Positions 49,831 through 59,200 of a DNA stretch of 64,000 bases are shown piece after piece (the first letter of the stretch is position 1; each line of letters opens with the position of its first letter). Source of the stretch: Glebionis coronaria (taxonomy: Eukaryota; Streptophyta; Magnoliopsida; Asterales; Asteraceae); assembly GCA_025667525.1 (NCBI GenBank), contig CM046881.1, forward strand, positions 493,727,627-493,791,626, given 5' to 3'. Below the pieces are notes generated by a model that made no database searches, was not told the DNA's origin, and worked only from the letters and a program-made list of their open reading frames with translations. The translations under genes were made by a program, and so were the position numbers.

Positions 49831-49987
49831 ATTTGCACACTCCAAATAGTTATTTGCACAATCAAATTATGTGTGTTGTGATACTTATATCCTTAATAAT
49901 TACACACTCTACTAAGTGATGTAAGTGTATAAATGGCAAAACACCAAACATTTTGAGTGTACAAATAACTTTTAAGAGTGTGCAAAT
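49831..49987. mobile_element. small MITE with long inverted ends
   Basis: The ends are ATTTGCACACTC...GTTATTTG and its inverted copy, about 30 bp each with few mismatches, enclosing under 100 bp. No coding capacity. I could not fix the target duplication, so the superfamily is open. Confidence 0.7.
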
Positions 49988-50000
49988 CACTAGCCATAGC

Positions 50001-50186
50001 CAGGGGCGGAGCTAGTAGGAGACTAGTGGGTGTTGAGTCACCCCAATCAACTTATTTCGCTTAATATTTCTATGTATCACAAGCCATTTTTTTACTATTT
50101 TCTACATCAAGCCTCCCCCAACATTATTAATTTTTGCTTTAAGTATGGTTAGACTCCTTTAACTAAAAATTCTGGCTCCGCCCTTG
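50001..50186. mobile_element. hAT-like MITE
   Basis: The ends CAGGGGCGGAGCTAG and the complement of CAAGGGCGGAGCCAG are inverted repeats of a type widespread in plants. An 8-bp flanking repeat with one mismatch (GCCATAGC at 49993-50000, ACCATAGC at 50187-50194) fits hAT. It is 186 bp and non-autonomous. Confidence 0.78.
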
Positions 50187-50697
50187 ACCATAGCTTATAT
50201 AGCATAAGCATAAGCTCAACTAATAAGTTTAACCAGACATCCTGATAGGTGTGAAAACACCCATCCTTTTACCACTTAATTCTGGCTAAAACAAGACCAA
50301 AACACGTATTTAATATCATTTGTTTGGAATTATGCGTGGTTTTTGTGTTTATTGTGTTTTCAGAGTCAACCGGATGAATAATGAAGAAAACATGGGATTG
50401 CACGGGTTTTATCGAGGAAAAAGACTCAAGACGAAGTCTATTGTCCAAGAGATGCAAAAGATTTGAAGTCGTTGTGCCTATTTGAAGAAGAATAGAGCCA
50501 AAGATGGAAGATTCATTTATGTCGAAGAACTCGAGTCTATAAAACAATAGATTATAAGACGAGTTGGAATAATTCACCGACACTTCTCAAATCCAAAGTG
50601 GAAACGTTTATTTAAAGATGCGTGAAGACTTAAGAAAAAAGAAGAAAAAGAAGCCCAAATCAAAGCCCAATCATAAGCCCATCACCACCATACACAC

Positions 50698-50708
50698 GCC
50701 TATATAAA
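50698..50708 (+). promoter_or_regulatory. TATA box in LTR A
   Basis: CCTATATAAAG. The same element occurs in LTR B at about 54105-54115. Confidence 0.65.
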
Positions 50709-51263
50709 GCCCTTACTTCACAAATTTTCACACACTTAGTTTTTAGGTAGTTTTTAGTTTTAGAGAGAGAAAGTTTAGAACTTTCTCTCACTAGACTTCA
50801 TCTTTTTCATTTTCAAGATCAAAACTTTATATCATTTTTTCATTAATCAAGTCCAAGTTTTTATCTTTTAATCTTTAATCTCATCCTTCCTTTCTTTTAC
50901 TTTCATTGATTTTGGTACAAATCTCGTATGATCCGTGTTGTTCATCTATGATTTGTGCTTAAAAAGTTGTTTACTTTTTATGTTTCCTTAAGTTTTTACA
51001 TAAATAAGCTTTGAGATCCTTGTTCTTATTGGCTTGTTTGTTGATTTAGCTTATTTACTTTTTAAGGTTTTTATGAAAAGTTCATCTTTTTATTGATTTG
51101 ATTTAAAAGTTGTTTATTTCGAGCTTAGATAAAGTGTTTTTAGTGCTTATTTGATCAGCTTATCATTGGATTCGAGCTTGTTTGGGAGTTAGCTTATTCC
51201 ATAAGCTTATTTCCTTGGCTTTTTACTCGAATTGGCACCATTTTCGGAAAGGGAAACTCCCTT

Positions 51264-51544
51264 TTCCGACCTTGTATTCCGACCAAAGCCCCCTCCCCTT
51301 ATTCCGATCGACCGATCGGAAGAGGGTTTTAATATTCAGATTGGTGAGTCTCATATTCCGACGGTGGGTGTTAGTGTATTCCGATTGTCTTATTTTGTCC
51401 TATATTCCGATTGATGCCAATTTCGTTATTCCGATTGGGAAGTTTAGTACATTCCGATTGGCCTAATTTCGTTATTTTGTCCCATTCCGATCACTCAGAT
51501 CGGAATACATTCCGATTGAGTGCTTTGTTTTTCCACTATTCCGA
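51264..51544 (+). repeat. array of spaced ATTCCGATTG cores in LTR A
   Basis: TTCCGA starts at 51264, 51277, 51302, 51356, 51379, 51405, 51429, 51452, 51485, 51510 and 51539. The typical interval is 23-26 bp, and a degenerate copy (TTCAGATTGG) lies in the 54-bp gap. Two inverted copies form palindromes: TTCCGATCG/CGATCGGAA around AC at 51302-51321, and TTCCGATC/GATCGGAA around ACTCA at 51485-51505. By chance one would expect far less than one TTCCGA in this length. Confidence 0.93.
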
Positions 51545-51895
51545 TCTTAGTTATTTTGCTTTGTTCCGTTCTTACTTTCTTTTAGTCTTTTCCAACTAAG
51601 TTCTTATTTTTCACAAAGTTTTCCAAGTGTTAGTTTTTATTGAGTGTTCATTTACTTTTCTAAAATTATCTTCAAGTTTTCAAGCATTTATTTTTAAGCT
51701 CATCTTTTAGTTTAATCTTTTAACGCTTTAACTTTACTCTTCGACACTTAATTAATTGTTAATTAGTTTTAAATAGATAAACAAACCAACCACCTTTTTG
51801 TTAACCAAGAACAAATCATTCCACTTAAGGCCGAGATCAATTCGAGAGGATTCCGAGAAATCGAACTTTTTCAACATAGAAAAACCCTAGTATCA

Positions 51896-53639
51896 AATTT
51901 CAATGATACTAGGATTCCGAAATCCCGGTTCTATCTCTCAACTATCGTGATTCAATTTTCTTCATACTCACATTTGAAATTGATCACTTTAGTCGTCTCT
52001 TCCTTAACTTGAGTTAACCAACGTGCACAATGTCATAAGTGTAGGGGAGACTTTTCCCACATGCTTAAACATTGAGGACAATGTTTATCTTAAGTGTAGG
52101 GGGGACTTCTATCGAAGTTTTAAGTGGACTTTTCCATGAAAATGCCTTCATTTAACCGGAAAATCATCTTTTTCAACATTTTTCAAATTTTTTATTAACT
52201 TTGGCCATTTAGTCGTAATTTTTAAATTTTTATCGTTGCTTTCATATGTTTATATCCCGCAATAAAGTCAAATTTTAATAAAGTGGTATAGCTAGTTTAG
52301 AAGTCTTTGACATATTAGGCCCGTTGCGTTTATTTTGACTCAACCCGAATAGACTTACCTAAGTTTATTCTAGCTAGTATCCTTAACCATGTAGACCTTA
52401 ATTGGTTTATTAGGCTAAGTATCCACGAGTCTCATTACTTGAGATTTTAAATTGTGGAGGACGAGAAATGATAGAGTCAATTATAAGTCGGTATTCTTGC
52501 ACAAGCTCACTTGGTGTAATTATTTGCCTATTCTCCCATCACTTGCTAATAATTTATCTGCAATAAGTAAGGTCGTACGATTTGAAAAGTTACTTAGCTT
52601 CTAGCCCAAGATCGTTTAAAAGTTGCTCAGTAATGATAAGAGTTCATAGCCAAGGCATAACTTATGAATCGGGGCGCGAAGATTGGCGAGTCCGAAAAGG
52701 CCCTAACAAGGCATGAGGATTCAATTTTATTGCTCAAGATCCAAAGTGATGTGAAAAGCATTATTCCCAAAATCAATATGAAGGATCAAGACTCACGACG
52801 AAAAGCAATCAACTCCCATAAAGATCATGGAGAAGTCTATCCGAAAAGACCCTAACAAGGTATGAGGATAAATAGATCCAAGTCCGAAAAGGAGGCGGAT
52901 CGTTGTATCTCAAAATCCCAATTAGATTGAAGAATAATCATGAAGTCGTGGTCAACAAAGTTGGAGTACCCCTCAAAAGTCTCCAAGTGAAGAAACTCTA
53001 TTACGATGAGAAGACCATTATCTCAAGAACGTCTCTCAAGATATGAAGTATGAAGTACATGCCAAATATCGGCCCGAGAAAGGTCTCAAATCGCGAACCA
53101 AGTTATGCCAAGATATGAACTTTTTGATATCCCGAGAAGTAGTTTTAAGAGATTTTGTCCTTTAGCTAACTATTGATCAAATCGTCCTACTTTGCTTTCA
53201 GCCTAAATAAACTATCGAAATAAGTCCAAAAATGCATCTTCATGATCATTCTAAGACAAAAGTAAAATATAAGAGATACACCTAGGAATAAGGGAGTCTA
53301 AGCATTTAATTAAGCCATGTGCGTAAGTGTTTGAATTGCTAACTTATAATAACAATGATCTCGTTTTTAAGCTTAGTTTGGGGAACGTGAAACTTGAGGG
53401 TGATAAATCTTCGCAGCACCGAAGCCCTAATGTAAGTCCTCGATCTCTTTACAGTTATTTCCACATAGCTATTTTCTATCCTTTTGTTTACTTTAAAGTT
53501 TTAATTTCTCTTAGTACTTTAATTTTTGTTTAAGTAGTATTTTAATAAGGCCAAGGTTGATTGATCATGAGAAAAGTGTAAATGTGATTTGTCACTAAGC
53601 ATTGCATGAGGGCATGGCAATGGTTAAGTTTAGGGGATT
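51896..53639 (+). other. internal remnant: 3' non-coding region copy without gag-pol
   Basis: Nearly identical to 62158-63864. It starts with an 8-bp spacer and TGATACTAGG, the inverted copy of the LTR end. It contains purine tracts at about 52037 and 52093 and ends with AAGTTTAGGGGATT, a one-base variant of the polypurine tract, directly before LTR B. No primer site and no gag-pol. The 64-codon frame at 52664-52855 lies in the block shared with the other Athila-like element but is not kept open in the second copy. Confidence 0.8.
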
Positions 53640-54674
53640 TGATAGGTGTGAAAACACCCATCCTTTTACCACTTAATTCTGGCTAAAACGAAACCAAAAC
53701 ACGTATTTAATATCATTTGTTTGGAATTATGCGTGGTTTTTGTGTTTATTGTGTTTTCAGAGTCAACCGGATGAATAATGAAGAAAACATGGGATTGCAC
53801 GGGTTTTATCAAGGAAAAAGACTCAAGACGAAGTCTATTGTCCAAGAGATGCAAAGGATTTGAAGTCATTGTGCCTATTTGAAGATTTATCGAAGAATAG
53901 AGCCAAAGATGGAAGATTCATATATGTCGAAGAACTCGGGTCTATTAAATAAAAGATTATAAGACGAGTTGGAATTATTCACCGACACTTCTCAAATCCA
54001 AGTCGGAAACGTTTATTTAAAGACGCGTGAAGACTAAAGAAGAAAGAAGAAAAAGGAGCCCAAACCAAAGCCCAAGCACAAGCCCACCACCACCATACAC
54101 ACGCCTATATAAAGGGCCTTACTTCACAAAAATAGACACTTAGTTAGTTTTTAGTTTTCATTCTCTAGTTTTAGAGAGAGAAAGTTCTAAACTTTCTCTC
54201 ACTACTTTTCATCTTTTTCTCTTTCAAGATCAACATTTGTATTACTTTTCATTAATCAAGTTCAAGTTTTTATCTTTTAATCTTTAATCTCATCCTTCCT
54301 TTCTTTTACTTTTATTGATTTTGGTACAAATCTCGTATGATCCGTGTTGTTCATCAATGATTTGTGCTTAAAAAGTTGATTTCTTTTTATATTTCCTTAA
54401 GTTTATGTACTAATAAGCTTTAAGATCCTTGTTCTTTTTGGCTTATTGGTTGATTTAGCTTATTTTACTTTTTGGAGTTTTTATGAAAAGTTCATCTTTT
54501 TATTGATTTGATTTAAAAGTTGTTTATTTTGAGTTTAGAAAAGTTGTTTTTAGTGCTTATTTGATCAGTATTTTATTGGATTCGAGCTAGTTTTGGGAGT
54601 TAGCTTATTCAATAAGCTTATTTCCCTAGCATAAGCTTCGGTTTAGCATAGATTTCGGTAAGGGCAACTCCCTT

Positions 54675-54935
54675 TTCCGACCAGTTATTCCGACCGGAGC
54701 CCCCCCCCCCTTTATTCCGATCGACCGATCGGAAAAGGGTTTAGGTTTTTCGATTGGAGGTTTAGTTATTCCGACGGTAAGTCTTTTAACATTCCGATCA
54801 GCGCCTATTTTCCCCATCATTCCGATTGTACTTGTTTACATATTCCGATTGGTTCCATTTGGTGTATTCCGATTGAGTACATTTTGAGACATTCCGACAG
54901 GAGGTGTTGCCCCATTCCGATCACTCAGATCGGAA
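54675..54935 (+). repeat. ATTCCGATTG array in LTR B, unit 1
   Basis: TTCCGA starts at 54675, 54688, 54715, 54769, 54792, 54820, 54843, 54867, 54892 and 54915. Cores match unit 2, but the 13-15-bp spacers in the main part of the array do not. It ends with the palindrome TTCCGATC/GATCGGAA. Confidence 0.92.
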
Positions 54936-55417
54936 CTTTCTCTCACTAGATTTCATCTCTTTTCTCTTTCAAATTCAGACTTTTGTATTATCTTTAATTA
55001 ATCAAGTCCAAGTTTTTATCTTTTAATCTTTAATCTCATCCTTCCTTTCTTTTACTTTCATTGATTTTGGTACAAATCTCGTATGATCCGTGTTGTTCAT
55101 CTATGATTTGTGCTTAAAAAGTTGTTTACTTTTTATGTTTCCTTAAGTTTTTACATAAATAAGCTTTGAGATCCTTGTTCTTATTGGCTTATTTGTTGAT
55201 TTAGCTTATTTACTTTTTAAGGTTTTTATGAAAAGTTCATCTTTTTATTGATTTGATTTAAAAGTTGTTTATTTCGAGCTTAGATAAAGTGTTTTAGTGC
55301 TTATTTGATCAGCTTATCATTGGATTCGAGCTTGTTTGGGAGTTAGCTTATTCCATAAGCTTATTTCCTTGGCTTTTTACTCGAATTGGCACCATTTTCG
55401 GAAAGGGAAACTCCCTT

Positions 55418-55735
55418 TTCCGACCTTGTATTCCGACCAAAGCCCCCTCCCCTTATTCCGATCGACCGATCGGAAGAGGGTTTTAATATTCAGATTGGTG
55501 AGTCTCATATTCCGACGGTGGGTGTTAGTGTATTCCGATTGTCTTATTTTGTCCTATATTCCGATTGATGCCAATTTCGTTATTCCGATTGGGAAGTTTA
55601 GTACATTCCGATTGGCCTAATTTACAGTATTCCGATTGGGGTCATTTGCCCGTATTCCGATCATTAGCTTTTCTAAGCATTCCGATCACCCGATCGAAAT
55701 GTATTCCGATTGAATGCTTTTTCCCCTTATTCCGA
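55418..55735 (+). repeat. ATTCCGATTG array in LTR B, unit 2
   Basis: TTCCGA starts at 55418, 55431, 55456, 55510, 55533, 55559, 55583, 55606, 55630, 55655, 55680, 55704 and 55730. After the 54-bp gap all nine intervals are 23-26 bp. The array has more units than LTR A although the surrounding LTR is nearly identical. Confidence 0.93.
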
Positions 55736-56083
55736 TTTAGCCTATTTGCTTTACTCCGATCTTACTTTCTTTTAGTACTTCTCTAATAGTTCTTATTTTT
55801 CACAAAGTTTTCCAAGTGTTAGTTTTTATTAAGTGTTCATTTATTTTCCTCACATAATCTTTAATTTTCAAGCATTTACTTTTAACTCGCCTTTTTAGTT
55901 TAAACTTTCAAGTCCTAAATTTTACTCTTCGACACTTAATTAATTGTTATTAGTTTAAAATAGATAAACAACCAAACTCCTTTTTATTAACCAAGAACAA
56001 ATCATTCCACTTAAGGCCGAGATCAATTCGAGAGGATTCCGAGAAATCGAACTTTTTCAACATAGAAAAAACCTAGTATCAAA

Positions 56084-56098
56084 TGGCGCCGCTGCCGG
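56084..56098 (+). promoter_or_regulatory. primer binding site, tRNA-Asp type
   Basis: TGGCGCCGCTGCCGG, two bases after LTR B. It is identical to the site of the - strand element at 44742-44756. Confidence 0.9.
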
Positions 56099-56294
56099 CT
56101 CTTCTCGTTAAGATCAAAAGTTTTTTGTGAGAACTTGGATTTTGGGATCCGTTCCCCGTGAACGTTACTTTTTCATAAAAACTTTCAAAAAAACACTAAA
56201 AATATAAAATTTTCAAAAATACAAAAAAATTAAAAAACATAAAAACCAAAAATATTTTTGCTTTGTTTTTCTTTGTTCGTTCTTTTGCAGGTGT
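56099..56294 (+). other. short leader before gag
   Basis: AT-rich non-coding leader. It ends TTCTTTTGCAGGTGT directly before the gag ATG, a good match to a plant 3' splice site. The same string precedes gag in the element at 44508. Confidence 0.6.
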
Positions 56295-59200
56295 ATGCGC
56301 ACTCGATCCACGTCATATCAAGAGCCCGAGCCTCTCGATCACTTAGACATGGCCGGTGTACCACCTCCAAACAATAATAACAACAACAACCCGCCTTTCA
56401 ACAACATGAACAATAACAACAACAATGAGCCCCTTCCGGATAATCGCCCGATGATTGAATTGCTGCAAGCTCATGTCGATGGCAACACGGATCCAATTGT
56501 CATACCTCCAATTGCCGCCAACAACTTTGAGCTAAAATCAGGCTTTATCTAGATGGTCTCCGCTCAACCATTCTTGGGACGTACCATTGATGATCCTCAC
56601 GACCATATCAAGAGATTCTTGCAACTCACCAACACGGTCAAATTTAATGGTGTTCCACAAGAGGTTATAAGGTTACAACTTTTTCCCTTTTCTTTAGAGG
56701 GACAAGCCCGGCATTGGCTTGCTAAGGAACCGCCACAGAGTATTCTCTCGTGGACGGATTTGGAAACAAAGTTTATAAATTACTTTTTCCCACCCTCTCG
56801 TACTACCGCTTTGCGGAATGAAATCATAAATTTTGAACAAAAGTACGATGAGTCGTTCAGTGAATCTTGGGATCGTTTTAAAGATCTTTTAAGAAAATGC
56901 CCACAACATGGTTTTACCAAAGTACATCAAATTAATACTTTTTACAATGGTTTAAGCATGAGTGACCAAGATTCACTGAACAGTGCCTCGGGGGGTAATC
57001 TATTGGCTAAGACTTCCAATGCTGCTTGGGATATCATTGAGAACAAGTCTCGTGTGCAAACCAAGAGTGTTCGGACAAATGTCGCTAGTGCTAGCACTAA
57101 TGACAGCGACAAGCGATTGGACAAAATCACTACGCTTCTTGAATCGCTTGTCACCCACACCGTCAGCAACAACAACAGCAACAACGCTAAAAACGCTCAA
57201 GTTAGTGTTGTCAGCCAACCTTGTGAGATATGCGGTGGTCCTCACTCTTACACTACTTGTACTGCCACCCAAGACTACCCTGCTGAGAATGTGAATGCGG
57301 CATATGGCACCTATCCTCAACCTGCTTATCAAGCTAGACCTCAAGGTGACCGTAATTTGCTTAACTACCGCTCCAACAATTATCTTTCACCACCTGGTTT
57401 TCCCCCAACCAACCCAAACCAACAACAAAACCTTAATCGCCCTCCTCAACAACAACAACAACCTCGACAACCATACATCCCTCCTCACAAGCAGCAACAA
57501 CCACCTCAACGTAACAACCAAGTTTACCAACAACCTGCTTATCAACCACCCGCATACACTGCTCCTCCAAACCAACTCACTGCATTACACCAAGAGGTTG
57601 CAACCTACATGAGGACCAATGATGTGATTGTGGAAAATCTACAACAGGAAGTGCGAAACTTGAAGGCAGACTTGGTAAAGCAAGGAAATGATTTGAGAGC
57701 CGATATGAGAAACACGTTGGATAGCCAAACTAATGATCTGAGGAACATGATGGCTGGTTTCTTCCAAGGTAATCAACCCTCTTCTTCGGGTACTCTTCCG
57801 AGTAACACCGTTGCGAATCCAAGAGGGGAGATGAAAGCAATCACTACTCGAAGTGGCAAAGGTACCAAGGAACCCGAGCTTCCTATCCCTCCACCGGTGA
57901 TTGTGACTAAGGAGAACGAGTCACCTGCTCCTATTCCTCCTCCTTCTCCTTCCCCAATTTCTCCACCTCTTCCTTCTACCCCTCCTCCACCCGTGGATGT
58001 GAGTGATCCTATTCCCCTAAAGCCTTCTTCTTCATCCAATATACCTTATCCATCTAGGTTGAGGAAAGAGAAGCTGAAAAGCAAGGACGATATTCAGGTT
58101 TCGAACTTCCTTAAAATGTTCAAACAACTGAATTTCAATATCTCCTTCGCTGAGGCTCTCGCTTACATGCCCAAGTATGCAAAAATGTTTAAAGATCTTC
58201 TGAGCGACAAGGAAAAGCTCCTCGATATCGCCAACACCCAACTTAATGAGAATTGCTCTGCAGTGCTCTTAAGGAAATTGCCAACCAAGCTTGGTGATCC
58301 GGGTCGTTTTCTTATCCCTTGCAATTTCCCGGGAGTAGAGAATTGCATGGCCCTAGCCGATCTAGGTGCCAGTATTAATCTCATGCCTCTAAGTGTTTGG
58401 AAGCAATTATCTCTCCCAGAGCTAGTCCCCACCAAAATGACTTTGGAATTAGCTAACCGTACGGTTGCTTATCCAGTGGGGATAGCCGAAGACGTCATTG
58501 TAGGAGTCGACAAATTCACCTTCCCTGCTGATTTTGTTGTCGTCGACTACGAGATGGACCCCCGTGTGCCACTAATTGTTGGTCGTCCATTCTTGAGGAC
58601 CGGTCGCACTCTCATCGATGTTGAAGCCGGTGAGCTTATCATGAGAGTGGGTGACGATAAAGTAGTCTTCAACATGGGAAAGTTGTCTAAACAACCTTAT
58701 TCATATGAGAGCGTTAATTGTATTGACGTTCTTGATGAGGCTTGTGAAGAACACTTTAATGATGCTTGCAAAAGTATTCCTACCTCTCTTCCCAATGTTG
58801 AGACCGTGTCCTCTATTGATTCATCGTTGTCTCTATTTGGAGATAGTGATTTATTTTGGAACAATCTTGAAGACACCATGGGAGATGTGAATTTAGCTAC
58901 TAATGATTCTCCTATCGATGGGGATGAAGACATGAATTTCTTTGACAATCTTCTCACCGAAGACAATCCTTCTCCTCCATCTCCCACGGTCATTGCTATC
59001 GATACTCCGACTTTAAATACGCCTCCCGTCGAAAATCCTCCGGATTTAGAACTTAAGGAGTTGCCGCCCCATCTTGAGTATGTATTCCTTGAAGAAAAGA
59101 AGAAGTCGCCAGTCATCATTGCTAAGGACCTAAAGGAAGAAGAAAAAGCCCGACTTATCACCGTGTTGAAAGATCATAAGAAGGCTATTGCTTGGAAGAT

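Larger units (their letters stand above)
46669..50242. mobile_element. possible AGCTTAT-rich MITE, split by later insertions
   Basis: The left end (TGTGTTTGGTTTAGCTTAT) and the right end (complement reading TGTCTGGTTAAACTTAT) form an imperfect inverted pair. Both inner regions repeat AGCTTAT/ATAAGC. The decayed gypsy fragment (46830-49660) and two small MITEs lie between them. The right end abuts the LTR starting at 50243. Confidence 0.35.
50243..51895 (+). repeat. LTR A
   Basis: 1653 bp, starting TGATAGGTGTG and ending CCTAGTATCA. A TATA box (CCTATATAAAG) is at about 50698-50708, with transcription expected to start near 50735. The TTCCGA array is at 51264-51544. Confidence 0.9.
53640..56081 (+). 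repeat. LTR B, with internal tandem duplication
   Basis: 2442 bp, about 790 bp longer than LTR A. The excess is mainly a duplication: unit 1 at 54191-54934 and unit 2 at 54935 to about 55697, both opening ACTTTCTCTCAC. Unit 2 is almost identical to LTR A, while unit 1 is clearly diverged. Confidence 0.88.

Noticed and set aside
51182..51466. 94-codon frame repeated exactly at 55336-55620
   Set aside because: The identity comes from duplicated LTR sequence. The frame runs through the ATTCCGATTG array and shows no protein character.
51264..51544. CRISPR-like array of short repeats with variable spacers
   Set aside because: The repeat core (about 10 bp) is far too short and lies inside a plant LTR; no cas genes are present.
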